Of a stretch of DNA of 64,000 nucleotides, positions 8,716 through 17,477 are shown in pieces. Under the pieces are notes generated by a model. That model was given only the letters and a program-made list of their open reading frames with translations. It searched no databases and was not told the DNA's origin. Numbering within the stretch: position 1 is the stretch's first letter; each line of letters begins with the position of its first letter. The stretch is from CALZJC01 sp041574955 (GTDB lineage Bacteria > Acidobacteriota > Thermoanaerobaculia > Multivoradales > JAHEKO01), in the NCBI GenBank assembly GCA_041574955.1, contig JBFGNS010000001.1:1-64000 (forward strand). Reading direction: 5' to 3'. A program made the translations under genes and the position numbers.

Positions 8716-9105
8716 GTGAGACTGATTGACTGGGCGAACCGCAACCGCACGGTGACGGTGATCATCGCTGTCGCGCTGGCTGTTCTTGTCCTGATCCTCT
8801 CCAGGACGATCTGGCTCACGGGCCCCTGGGAGCTCGACCAGGTTTGCCTCGAAGGAGGCAGGGAGGTTTCGCGCGCCCAGGTGGCCTCGAAACAGCTGTG
8901 CAAGGCAGCGTGTGAGAACAAGTCGAATTGCGGGTACTGGACGTACGAGACCAGCGGGACCTGCATCTTGTGGCGAGACGAGCGCGGCCAGGACGTGCCG
9001 AGCACGCGAGCCTGCGTGGCCGAGAAGTGCGTAGCCTCCGGCTGTACGACCGGCTGCGGCTCCGCGCCCACCGCCGGCATCGGCTTGTGCGCCGGGCAGC
9101 CGTGA
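8716..9105 (+). CDS. Membrane-anchored PAN/Apple-like Cys-rich protein
   Basis: A 129-residue protein. Residues about 12-36 form one transmembrane helix (TVIIAVALAVLVLILS), followed by an extracytoplasmic Cys-rich domain with VCLEGG, LCKAACENKSNCGYWTYE, SGTCILW and paired Cys towards the end. The Cys spacing and the NCGYWTYE/CILW segments resemble the PAN/Apple fold, which binds proteins or glycans. GTG 8716 is preferred because GGGAGG lies six bases upstream; an ATG two bases earlier runs straight into TGA. A frame extension back to 8518 is compositionally unlike the protein. It stands alone between two intergenic regions. The binding partner is unknown. Confidence 0.7.
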   Translation: MRLIDWANRNRTVTVIIAVALAVLVLILSRTIWLTGPWELDQVCLEGGREVSRAQVASKQLCKAACENKSNCGYWTYETSGTCILWRDERGQDVPSTRACVAEKCVASGCTTGCGSAPTAGIGLCAGQP

Positions 9106-9148
9106 TCGGCGTCATCAACGGCGGCGGAGCGGCGCTGGCGCAGACTCC

Positions 9149-9541
9149 CTAGGGAGTCCCGAAGTCGAACCGACGCCTGCCCGCGGCCCGGTGAAACAGC
9201 CACGCCGAGCCGGCGAACAGCGCGACGAAAAAGCCGTTCAGGAACACGATCTCGAGCACCGAGCTGGCCTCCACCCGGTGTTTGCCGAGGGCGAGCGCTA
9301 CGGGGACGACGAGCGCCTGGGCCAGCGCCGTGGCGGACAGCGCGAGCGCCATGCCACGAGGCCGGAAGCGCGCGATGAAGGTGCCAAGGACCCCGACGCC
9401 GAGCACTCCGCCGTACATCCGGTCGGCCGGGTCGCCCTCGACTCCCAGGACGCCGACGGCGCCGATCAGCCAGACCAGGACCAGCGCCGCGCCGATCGCG
9501 ACTCCGATGGCGGCACGGTAGGCGGTTTCGTAGCTGATCAT
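9149..9541 (-). CDS. Conserved four-helix inner-membrane protein of unknown function
   Basis: A 130-residue protein with four predicted transmembrane helices (about 8-30, 42-58, 66-88, 97-118) and the sequence FRPRGMALALSATALAQALV between helices 2 and 3, which I recall from small uncharacterised membrane proteins in diverse bacteria. It is transcribed convergently with the PAN-like gene, 43 bases away. The promoter region carries an inverted repeat about 45 bases upstream of the start. No catalytic or transport motif is visible. Function unknown. Confidence 0.7.
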   Translation of the reverse strand: MISYETAYRAAIGVAIGAALVLVWLIGAVGVLGVEGDPADRMYGGVLGVGVLGTFIARFRPRGMALALSATALAQALVVPVALALGKHRVEASSVLEIVFLNGFFVALFAGSAWLFHRAAGRRRFDFGTP

Positions 9542-9585
9542 CGCTGTCTCAAGGCTCGGCGGCTTTGGGTACGGTCAATGGAGTT

Positions 9586-9600
9586 CTTTGTATCACAAAG
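9586..9600. promoter_or_regulatory. Inverted repeat CTTTGT-ATC-ACAAAG, candidate operator
   Basis: Six-base arms CTTTGT and ACAAAG flank a three-base spacer, 45-59 bases upstream of the minus-strand membrane-protein start at 9541. Position and symmetry fit a dimeric repressor operator. No regulator gene is adjacent on the left, and the neighbouring gene on the right is broken. Confidence 0.4.
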
Positions 9601-9819
9601 TATGAACCCCGGCAAGATGTGCTCGCGGAGGCGGGGCGGCTGAGGCTGGTGTAGGGTCGACGGGACCTCACCGCCTGGACCATGACAGCCCTAGTCCGTC
9701 AACGGCACGGATCGCCCGGCGTGATAGCCAGGCCGGCTCATGCCCGGTTCACTGGTCTTGCCAGTTGCCTGCCCGAGTTTGTACCTCGCAGCCGTGTGTC
9801 CACGGGCACACTCAGGTCG

Positions 9820-10725
9820 ACGCGCTCGAGGCGGTCTGGAAGGCCGAGCTCGCCCGTCTCTACCCGAGCTCCGCGGCGACCTCCGCCCATTGGAGCCGAG
9901 CGCCTCGAGCGACCCGGCCCAACGCCATCGGCTGTTCGATGCCGTGAGCCGGGCTCTTGTCGTCTGCGATCGACCGCGCCTGCTCATCATCGACGATTTG
10001 CAGTGGTGTGATGGCGAGACCATCGAGCTGATCGGCTTCGTCGTGCGGTGCGGGCAGACGGCACTCGTCCTGATCGTCGGTACCGTGCGCTCGGAGGAGA
10101 TTGCGCAGCAGCACCCTCTCGTCGGACTGATCGATGCGCTGGGTCACGACCAGTCGGTGACCACGGTGCCGCTGGGCGGCTCGACGAGGCCACTACCGCG
10201 ACGCTCGCCGCCCGGCTGCGCGGCGAAGAGGCGCTCGATCCGACTCTGGCGGCCCGAATCTGGAGCGAGACCGAGGGCAACCCACTCTTCGTCATCGAGG
10301 CCGTTCGAGCTGGGATCTCCGGCGACGCGGGTCAGTCGGTGCTCACGCCGACAATGCGTTCGGTGCTGCACGCCCGGCTGGGCCAGCTGACCGACGGCGC
10401 CCAGAGACTGGCCCAGGTGGCGGCCGTCATCGGTCGGCCCTTCTCGTCGGACCTGATGGCCTCGGCCACCGGGCTCACCGAGCCAGGGCTGGTCGACGAT
10501 CTCGACCAGCCCTGGCGTCGGCGGATCATCCGCGATCAGGGGCCCACCTACGACTTCACTCACGACAAGCTGCGGGCGGTTGCCCTGGAGATGGTCAGCC
10601 CGGCGAGCACTCTCGCTGCTGACCGACCTGCCGCCGTCACCCGACCGCGATGCGCTCGAGCTCGACCTCCGGATCGCTCTCGGATCACCCCTCGTCGCCC
10701 TCGAGGGCTACGGCGCCACGGCCTG
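9820..10725 (+). pseudogene. Degraded AAA/TPR ATP-binding regulator (several frameshifts)
   Basis: Pieces of one protein appear in successive frames. The first carries HRLFDAVSRALVV and a Walker-B-like LLIIDDLQWCD and continues to TVPLGG near 10180. The next frame continues LDEATTATLAARLRG, EGNPLFVIEAVRAG, VLHARLGQLTDGAQRLAQVAAVIG and YDFTHDKLRAVAL. A third frame carries LLTDLPPSPDRDALELDLRIALGSPLVALEGYGA (quoted in parts) near 10620-10710, the TPR-type region that follows the ATPase in LuxR/BTAD-like or adenylate-cyclase-associated ATP-binding regulators. The Walker A end is missing. At least two frame changes and both ends lost make this a pseudogene unless the frames come from assembly errors. 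Confidence 0.75.
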
Positions 10726-10836
10726 CCACCACCGGCCGCGCAGAATCGGTGGGTCGACGGGCCGCGCGAGCTTGCGACAGAGCGCGAGGGCCGGCCGTTG
10801 TACTAAGATCGAGACGGTAAGCTGATTCGTGATCTC

Positions 10837-11466
10837 ATGAAGATGGCAGGCAACCGCGCGTTCGAACTCGAGGAAACCCGGGCGCCGTCGGCCGAGCCCG
10901 GGTTGCGCGCCGAGCCGCCGCGGGCGCCGGTGGTCGGACGGCAACGCCTGACGATCGAGGAGATCGCTTACCAGGAGCTGTTGCGGTACGAGCCGCTCTA
11001 CGATCGCGAGGGGCTGCCGCTGAGGTTCGAAGCCGACAAGGACGCGGACTGGGAGTATCTCGACTACCGCTTCTACGTAGCCCGCGCTGGCGCAGGGCCG
11101 GCCGGCTTCACCGGCATGGCGCTGACCCGCCGGACGCCCGGCAAGGCGCCCTCCAGCGTCTACTTCCGCAGCTCCTACACGCTCGACCAGTATCGCGGCA
11201 TGGGCGTGTGGAAGGCTCTCTGGTCGTTCAAGCTGGCCGAGGTCATCCGGCTCGGATGGGCGAAGCCGGACACCGCTTTCTGGGTGCTGACGCGCGCCGA
11301 GGACTTGCGCTATCGGCGGCGGGGCTTCGGAGTCGAGAGCACCGTGGAGCACCGGTACAAGGGACAGTGGGAGCGCTTCCACATCTGGACCGCGCGCTGG
11401 TCTCGCGTCCTGCAGCACCCCGCGAACCAGCCCAGGTCGCAAGGGCATGTTCTCCTACACCTATAA
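10837..11466 (+). CDS. GNAT-fold acyltransferase-like protein
   Basis: A 209-residue protein. The segment YTLDQYRGMGVWKALW (about residues 114-129) resembles the acyl-CoA pyrophosphate-binding loop of GNAT N-acetyltransferases, and AFWVLTRAEDLRYRRRGFG resembles the later beta-strand with the RRxGF motif. The N-terminal 35 residues are polar and probably disordered. It overlaps the following PP-loop gene by 20 bases, which implies coupled translation and a joint pathway. The substrate is unknown; modification of a small molecule or amino group activated by the PP-loop partner is inference. ATG 10837 and ATG 10843 are both possible starts, with no strong ribosome site at either. Confidence 0.65.
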   Translation: MKMAGNRAFELEETRAPSAEPGLRAEPPRAPVVGRQRLTIEEIAYQELLRYEPLYDREGLPLRFEADKDADWEYLDYRFYVARAGAGPAGFTGMALTRRTPGKAPSSVYFRSSYTLDQYRGMGVWKALWSFKLAEVIRLGWAKPDTAFWVLTRAEDLRYRRRGFGVESTVEHRYKGQWERFHIWTARWSRVLQHPANQPRSQGHVLLHL

Positions 11467-12391
11467 GAACCACTTCGAGTTCGGTTACAACGGCAGGCCC
11501 TTCACCTCGCGCTCCGGCGCCCGCGACCGCTTCACGGTCGCCTACGGGCGCTGCGAGCACCGGCCGGGCGACTTTCGAGACGAGTGCCTGCGTGCCGCTC
11601 GCCTGGTGCGAGACAGCACGGATCTGCCGCTCAACGTCCTGTTCTCGGGTGGTGCCGACAGCGAGATCGTGGTGCGCAGCTTCGTCGCCGCGGGAATCCC
11701 GATCCGCGTGTCGGTTCTGCGCTTCCACGATGGTCTCAACCAGCACGACATCCGCTACGCGCTCGACTACTGCGGGCAGGCCGGCATCGAGCCCGACATC
11801 ATCGATCTCGATCTGCTCCGCTTCTGGGAGACCGAGCTGTTCGACTACGCGGAGCTCTCGCACAGCGTGAGTCCCCAGTTCTGCACCACGATGTGGCTGT
11901 GCGATCAGGTCGACGGGGTGCCGATCATCGGCGGTGGCGAGTGCTTTCTGGCGGTCGAGTCGTTCGATGAGGAGACCGAGTGCGCGGCGGCGCCGGCTGC
12001 CGGCGCGCGCTGGTTTCTGTGGGAGCGGGAGAAGGTCGCGTCCTGGTATCGATTCTTCATGCGCACCGGCCGACCCGGGCTGGGCGGGTTCTTTCAGTAC
12101 ACGCCGGAGCTGCTGTGGGCCTTTCTGGTCGACGGATGGACCCGGCGGCTGGTCGGCGGCCGGGCCAACGGCGAGGTCGAGAACGCCTCCACCAAACTGC
12201 GCGTCTACCAGAAGTACTTCCCGCTCCAGGCGCGGGAGAAGTACACCGGGTTCGAGAAGGTCATGACGCACGACCAGCTGTATCGCAGCGAGCTGGAGAA
12301 GCGCTACGGCGACTGGAATCAGATAGCCAAGACCGAATACGATTCGCTCGTGGCTGCTCTGGTCTTCGACGAATCGGTGCGCCGCACGTGA
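11447..12391 (+). CDS. PP-loop ATPase, asparagine-synthase-like, without glutaminase domain
   Basis: A 314-residue protein with LFSGGADSEIVVRSF (SGGxDS PP-loop at about 67-72), the AMP-forming ATP pyrophosphatase motif of the asparagine-synthetase C-terminal domain, and PIIGGGECFL at about 153-162, like the ligand loop of that family. The usual glutamine amidotransferase N-domain is absent, so it may use free ammonia or another nucleophile, as do beta-lactam-synthetase-like and phage-borne relatives. It overlaps the GNAT-like gene by 20 bases and the kinase gene by four (GTGA), giving a tightly coupled trio. The product is unknown. Confidence 0.75.
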   Translation: MFSYTYKNHFEFGYNGRPFTSRSGARDRFTVAYGRCEHRPGDFRDECLRAARLVRDSTDLPLNVLFSGGADSEIVVRSFVAAGIPIRVSVLRFHDGLNQHDIRYALDYCGQAGIEPDIIDLDLLRFWETELFDYAELSHSVSPQFCTTMWLCDQVDGVPIIGGGECFLAVESFDEETECAAAPAAGARWFLWEREKVASWYRFFMRTGRPGLGGFFQYTPELLWAFLVDGWTRRLVGGRANGEVENASTKLRVYQKYFPLQAREKYTGFEKVMTHDQLYRSELEKRYGDWNQIAKTEYDSLVAALVFDESVRRT

Positions 12392-15066
12392 GCGCCGAGC
12401 AGGACCTGGTCGGTCGGCAGATCGCCCACTACCGCGTGCTCGAGAAGCTTGGCGCCGGCGGCATGGGAGAGGTCTACCTGGCCGAGGACACGCAGCTCGG
12501 ACGCAAGATCGCCCTCAAGGTGCTGCACGCCGGCACCGCCAGCGATCCCGAGCGCCTGGCACGCTTTCGCCAGGAGGCCAAGGCGCTGGCGTCGATCAAC
12601 CACCCGGGCATCGTCACGGTCTACTCGGTGGAGGAGATCGACGGCCTCGACTTCATCACCATGGAGCTGGTGGAGGGGACCACGCTCAGCTCGGCGATGG
12701 GAGGGTCGCGGCTCAGCCTCGACCGCTTCTTCGACATCGCGCTGGCCCTCACCGACGCTCTCAGCATGGCGCACGAGAAGGGAGTCGCGCACCGCGACCT
12801 GAAGCCCGGCAACATCATGGTCGCCTCCAACTGGTCGATCAAGATCCTCGACTTCGGGCTGGCCAAGCTGCTGCAAGAGGCTCCGGGCGGACAGGACGAG
12901 ACCGAGATCCTGACTCGCGAGTTCCAGGTCATGGGCACGGCGGGCTACATGTCGCCGGAGCAGTTGCGGGGCGAGACGATCGACTACCGCTCGGACATCT
13001 TCTCGCTGGGGGTCGTGCTCTACGAGATGGCGACCGGCCGCCGGCCGTTCGAAGGCAAGTCGTCCCTGGATCTGGCTACGTCGATTCTCAGGGAGACCCC
13101 GGCGCCGCTCACCGACCTGGCGCCCGAGCTGCCGCGGCACCTCGGGCGGATCATCAACCTCTGCCTTGGGAAAGACCCCGATTCCAGGTTCCAGACCGCG
13201 CGCGACGTCCACAATCAGCTGCGCGAGCTGAAGAACGAGATCAAGACCGAGGAGATCCTGACCAGCAGGATCGGGATCCGCCAGCTCGACGCCGGCCGGC
13301 CCAGACCCTGGCTGAAGAAGGCGGCCATCGCGGCGGGCGCCGTCGGGCTTCTCGCCCTGGGCTTCGCTCTCTACCGCGGCATCGGCGGGCCCGGCCGGGT
13401 GCCCTCCGAGGCCGCGGCGCCGCTCGCCGAGACGCCCCGGATCGTCGTCCTCCCGTTCGAGAACCTGGGGCCCCCAGAGGACGCGTTCTTCGCTGACGGC
13501 ATGACCGAGGAGATCACCAGCCGTTTGGCGATGATCCAGGGGCTGTCGGTGATCTCGCGGACCACCGCCGTACGGATCGCCAAGACGCAGAGCATCCAGG
13601 AGATTGGTGAAGAGCTGGGCGTCGACTACGTGCTGGAGGGCACCGTGCGGTGGAGCCGCGACGCGGACGGACCGAGCCGGGTTCGGGTCACGCCCCAGCT
13701 CATCCGGGTGAGCGACGACAGCCACCTGTGGGCCACCACCTACGACGAGGTCATCGAGGACGTCTTCGACGTTCAGTCGGCGGTCGCCGCGGCGGTGATC
13801 GAGAGCCTGGGCGTGAGCCTGCTCGGCTCGGACCGGGAGTCGCTCGAGGCCCGTCCCACCGAGAGCGTCTCCGCCTATCAGGCGCTGCTGCGCGCCAGGG
13901 AATGGACGCGCCAGCCGTTCTCCGAAGAGACCCAGAGGATGACGGTCCAGATGCTGGAGCGGGCCGTCGAGCTGGACCCCGGCTTCGGCCTCGCCTGGGC
14001 CGGGCTCGCCCAGCACCATGCTCTGCTCTACTTCAACAATTGGGACGCGACCTCCGGTCGGCTGGCGCTGGCCAAGGCGGCGCTCGACAACGCGGAACGG
14101 CTGCTCCCCGACGACCCCCGAGCCCGGCTTGCCGCCGGTTACTACCGGTACTACGGCCTCGGCGACTACCAGGGCGCTATCGAGGAGTTCGAGGAGGCGG
14201 CTCGCGGCCTGCCGAACGACAGCGAGGTAATGCAGGCCATCGGCTTTGCCCAGCGTCGCCTGGGGCGGCTGGAGGATGCCCTCGATCGGCTGAGTGCGGC
14301 ACGCGGCCTGGACCCGCAAAACGTGGACCTCATCGACCAGATCGCCGAAACGGCGCAGGCCCTGAGGCGCTATGGGCCGGCGGACGAGCAGTGGCGCCAG
14401 GCGATCGCGCTGGCGCCGGACCGCACCGTGCTGTACGAGCGCCGGGCCGAGAACGAGCTGCGCTGGCGGGGCGACGTGGCGTCCGCCCGCGCGATCCTGG
14501 AGAGCGCTCCCGAGCCGGACGCGAGCCTGTTCTCCTGGGATCGGATCGGGTTTCTCGATCTCGACCTGCTCGAACGGGAGTACGACGCGGTGCTGGCAGA
14601 GCTTGGCGGCAGCCCGCAGGACGATCCGGTCAAAGAGGCGAAGCGCCTGCTGACGCTGGGCCTGACCGCGCGGCTCGCCGGACGGGGAGAGCAGGCCGAG
14701 ACCGCTCTCGAGGCCAGCCGCGGGATTTTCGAGAATCTGGTGTTCAGGTCGCCCGAAAGCCAGCGGTTCAAGAGCGGTCTCGGTCTGGCGCTAGCGCTCC
14801 TCGGTCGGCGGGAGGCGGCGATCGAGGCCGGAACCGAAGCGGTGGAGGGCAGCGCCACGGACCTCTTCACCGGACCCAGGAGGCGCGAGAACCTGGCCGC
14901 GATCTACGCCTGGTCCAACGAGCCCGACCGGGCGATCGAGCTGCTGACCGATCTCCTCTCGCAGCACTATCAGGCGTCCATCTCGCCCGCGCTGCTGGCG
15001 ATCGACCCGACCTGGGAGCCCCTGCGGCAGGACTCTCGCTTCCAGGGCCTGGCCGGCGCCGGCTAG
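12388..15066 (+). CDS. Ser/Thr protein kinase with TolB-like and TPR domains
   Basis: An 892-residue receptor-like kinase. The cytoplasmic kinase domain (about 12-280) is complete: G-loop LGAGGMGEVYLAEDT, Lys44 in IALKVL, catalytic HRDLKPGN (Asp137), DFG (Asp155) and the GTAGYMSPEQ activation segment. A transmembrane helix lies at about 310-330. A TolB/adenylate-cyclase-associated-like domain (IVVLPFENLG, then VDYVLEGTVRWS) spans about 350-480, followed by TPR helices to the C-terminus. This architecture is very common in Acidobacteriota. GTG 12388 overlaps the previous stop by four bases. The outer domains probably sense or bind partners; targets are unknown. Confidence 0.93.
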   Translation: MSAEQDLVGRQIAHYRVLEKLGAGGMGEVYLAEDTQLGRKIALKVLHAGTASDPERLARFRQEAKALASINHPGIVTVYSVEEIDGLDFITMELVEGTTLSSAMGGSRLSLDRFFDIALALTDALSMAHEKGVAHRDLKPGNIMVASNWSIKILDFGLAKLLQEAPGGQDETEILTREFQVMGTAGYMSPEQLRGETIDYRSDIFSLGVVLYEMATGRRPFEGKSSLDLATSILRETPAPLTDLAPELPRHLGRIINLCLGKDPDSRFQTARDVHNQLRELKNEIKTEEILTSRIGIRQLDAGRPRPWLKKAAIAAGAVGLLALGFALYRGIGGPGRVPSEAAAPLAETPRIVVLPFENLGPPEDAFFADGMTEEITSRLAMIQGLSVISRTTAVRIAKTQSIQEIGEELGVDYVLEGTVRWSRDADGPSRVRVTPQLIRVSDDSHLWATTYDEVIEDVFDVQSAVAAAVIESLGVSLLGSDRESLEARPTESVSAYQALLRAREWTRQPFSEETQRMTVQMLERAVELDPGFGLAWAGLAQHHALLYFNNWDATSGRLALAKAALDNAERLLPDDPRARLAAGYYRYYGLGDYQGAIEEFEEAARGLPNDSEVMQAIGFAQRRLGRLEDALDRLSAARGLDPQNVDLIDQIAETAQALRRYGPADEQWRQAIALAPDRTVLYERRAENELRWRGDVASARAILESAPEPDASLFSWDRIGFLDLDLLEREYDAVLAELGGSPQDDPVKEAKRLLTLGLTARLAGRGEQAETALEASRGIFENLVFRSPESQRFKSGLGLALALLGRREAAIEAGTEAVEGSATDLFTGPRRRENLAAIYAWSNEPDRAIELLTDLLSQHYQASISPALLAIDPTWEPLRQDSRFQGLAGAG

Positions 15067-15143
15067 CCGGGCGGATCCCCTCTCGGTCTTCGGATCCACC
15101 AGCCACCGCGGGAGCGGGCCGCACACCGCTCGGTCGGTGGACG

Positions 15144-16568
15144 CTACTGCTCGACGCCCGGCACCAGACGGCGCAGCAGCACGTCGCCGATCGCGCTCTC
15201 CTTCCGGCCGCTGATATTGCCGCCCGTGGTCACGACCACCGTTCCCAGCGCCGGCACCACGTGGATGAACTGGCTGCCGGTGCCGGCGGCGGTGATCACC
15301 TCGTCGCCCCCCGCCTCGGGCGGCGTCACGAGCCGGCTCCACAGGTAGCCGTACCGCTGGGCTTCGTGTCCGGCCGTGATGCGCGTCGACTCCGCGATCC
15401 ACGACTCGGAGACCACCTGCCGTCCGCCCCACCGGCCCTGGTCGAGCACCAGCTGGCCGATCTTCGCCAGGTCGAGGGGGCGCAGCCGCAGGGTACCGGA
15501 TACCGCCGGGTAGCCCTCCGTGCGGCCCAACTCCCAGTCCCACGCCGTGATGCCGAGCGGCGCGAACAACGTCTGTGCCGCGTACTCGTCGGCCTGCATC
15601 CCGGTGGCCTGGCACAGGACGCCGGACAGCAGCTCGACGTCGTGGTTGTTGTACAGAAACCGGGTGCCTGGCGGGTCGACCACCGGGCGGCCGAGCGCCA
15701 GCTCGAACAGTGGCGGTCCCGCCGGCGGCCCCCGGATGGCCTCCCGGCGATCCCACCCCAGGCCGGCGGTCATGGTCAGCAGGTGCCGCAGCGTCACCCG
15801 CTCCCAGCCGGCTTCCGCCGCTGCCGCATGCCCGGGGAACGACCTCAGCACCGGCTCGTCCAGACCGTCGATCTCTCCGCGATCCCGGGCGATGCCGACC
15901 AGCAGGGAGGTGACGCTCTTGGTCACGGAGGCGAGCTGGTGGAGGTCGTCCCGCGAGTAGCCGTGGAAGTACTCCTCGAGCACCAGCTTGCCGTACCGGA
16001 CAACCAGCAGCGAGTGGAGAAGCCCCGCGTCTCCGTGGGTCACCGCGCGCACCGTGGCCTCCAGGTGACCCGCTCTGATGCTCACGTCCGCCGGCGTGGC
16101 GGTTTCCCAGCCGCTGTCGGGGGCCGGCGGACGCAACCGGTAGGGCAGCTCCGGCAGGACGGCGAAGCCCGGTACCTCGGCCGGCGGCGTGCGGCGGAAC
16201 ACGGCTTCGTGCACGCTGCCGTCGGTCAAGATCGCCGTGCCCCGAAGCTCTCCTGCAGCGAGGTCAACCGTCAGGCCGAGGGTGTTGTTGCGGACCCAGG
16301 AGAGCCGCAGATCGTCCGGCCCTTGCCAGGTCCCGGCGAAGCCCCACTGCGCGACCTGCTTGCCGTCGCGCAGCAGGTGCATGGTGCCGGAGACCAGGTT
16401 GCCGGCGTGCTTGAAGGTCAGCGCCCAGCGCTCCGGTCCTTCGGCGGACAGCCAGATGCCGCTGCCGAGGCCCGGAGGGCCGCAGCCGAGCAGGAACGCG
16501 AGGGTGCCGGCCAGCAACCCCAAGAGGGTCCGGGCTGCCCGACGGGCCGACTCCTGTGTGGTCACCAT
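15144..16568 (-). CDS. Serine hydrolase, class C beta-lactamase-like lipoprotein
   Basis: A 474-residue protein. A signal peptide with lipobox FLLGC (Cys about 28) is followed by about 150 residues with no motif I know, then a beta-lactamase/DD-peptidase fold: SVTKS (SxxK nucleophile motif), YNNH (Tyr-x-Asn) and AAGTGSQF near the third motif. This family includes esterases and D-aminopeptidases. ATG 16568 is chosen because it begins the signal peptide; the frame is open well upstream but reads as low-complexity basic sequence. It faces the kinase gene convergently. The substrate, whether peptidoglycan, D-peptide or ester, is not determined. Confidence 0.88.
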   Translation of the reverse strand: MVTTQESARRAARTLLGLLAGTLAFLLGCGPPGLGSGIWLSAEGPERWALTFKHAGNLVSGTMHLLRDGKQVAQWGFAGTWQGPDDLRLSWVRNNTLGLTVDLAAGELRGTAILTDGSVHEAVFRRTPPAEVPGFAVLPELPYRLRPPAPDSGWETATPADVSIRAGHLEATVRAVTHGDAGLLHSLLVVRYGKLVLEEYFHGYSRDDLHQLASVTKSVTSLLVGIARDRGEIDGLDEPVLRSFPGHAAAAEAGWERVTLRHLLTMTAGLGWDRREAIRGPPAGPPLFELALGRPVVDPPGTRFLYNNHDVELLSGVLCQATGMQADEYAAQTLFAPLGITAWDWELGRTEGYPAVSGTLRLRPLDLAKIGQLVLDQGRWGGRQVVSESWIAESTRITAGHEAQRYGYLWSRLVTPPEAGGDEVITAAGTGSQFIHVVPALGTVVVTTGGNISGRKESAIGDVLLRRLVPGVEQ

Positions 16569-16706
16569 CGATGACCCCGCGCGAAGCGCGCTTTCACCTT
16601 GGCAGATCGCCCCTTTGGGGCGCCATCCCTGTCGGGGTGGTGGCGCCCCCGGGCGGCAGGGCGGGCCCACGGCGACGCGAGGTCTGCCGTGGCATAGTCG
16701 ACTTCG

Positions 16707-17477
16707 ATGACTCCTCCGCTGCTGCGCAAGATCTGGCGTCCGGTCTTCGGTGACGGCGTCGGCCTGGCCTTCCTGCTGGCCGGGCTGGCGGCCGCGGTGC
16801 GCGGCGTTGGGATGCTCGGGCCGCAGCGCTTCTATTGGGTCCTGCCTGTCGGCTTTGCGGTGATGGCGCTGACGCCGCACCTGTTCTTGAGCAGGGAGGG
16901 TCGCCGACGTGCCGGGCTGCGACGCCCGGTGCGGCCTCGCTGGATCCTCTGGGGCGTGGCGCTGGGGGCCTTGGGCGCCGTGCTGTGCTACGGGCTGGGC
17001 GTCGCTCTCTACGGGGCGAGCGACGACAACTGGTTCGTGTCCGTGCGGCGCGCTTTCCCGATCACGCCGGAGATGGCCGCCCTGCCGACCGCGCAGCTGT
17101 TCTGGATCATCACGGTACCTTCATTGATCTTCAGCCCGGTGGGCGAGGAGATCTTCTTCCGTGGGTTCCTGCAGCAGGTCGCGGAAGAACGCTGGAGCCA
17201 CCGCTCGGGCCTGATCGTCGACGCCGGCTGGTTCGCGGTGGTGCATCTGGTCCATCACGGCATCGTGAGGATCGACGGCCAGATCCGGGTCTTCCCGCTC
17301 TCGGGTCTGATCTGGGTGGCCCTGATCTTCGGCACCGGCGTGATGTTCGCGCTGCTGCGGCGGCGAGCGGGCTCCCTGCTGGCCCCGATCTTGTGCCACG
17401 CGGCGTTCAACCTGGCGATGAACTTCACCATCTTCTACTGGCTTCCCGGCTCGCCGGTCGGGCCGTCGCTGGGCTGA
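16707..17477 (+). CDS. CPBP-family intramembrane metalloprotease
   Basis: A 256-residue multi-pass membrane protein with the three CPBP (Rce1/CAAX-like) motifs: GEEIFFRGFLQ at about 149-159, HLVHHG at about 187-192 and CHAAFNLAMN at about 231-240. The Glu pair and the two His-containing motifs form the intramembrane catalytic site. Six to eight helices are visible. It is divergent from the serine hydrolase and its last 43 bases overlap the end of the opposite-strand flavoprotein gene. Known relatives cleave prenylated or signal-type peptides or take part in peptide maturation and self-immunity; the substrate here is unknown. Confidence 0.9.
   Translation: MTPPLLRKIWRPVFGDGVGLAFLLAGLAAAVRGVGMLGPQRFYWVLPVGFAVMALTPHLFLSREGRRRAGLRRPVRPRWILWGVALGALGAVLCYGLGVALYGASDDNWFVSVRRAFPITPEMAALPTAQLFWIITVPSLIFSPVGEEIFFRGFLQQVAEERWSHRSGLIVDAGWFAVVHLVHHGIVRIDGQIRVFPLSGLIWVALIFGTGVMFALLRRRAGSLLAPILCHAAFNLAMNFTIFYWLPGSPVGPSLG

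Noticed and set aside
13650..16574. Long plus-strand open frame across the kinase and the serine hydrolase
   Set aside because: It is a shadow of two better genes; composition is Arg/Gly/Pro-rich with no family motifs.
17121..17399. Small minus-strand open frame inside the CPBP gene
   Set aside because: Antisense shadow rich in Gln/His/Asp with no ribosome site; the plus-strand metalloprotease motifs are decisive.
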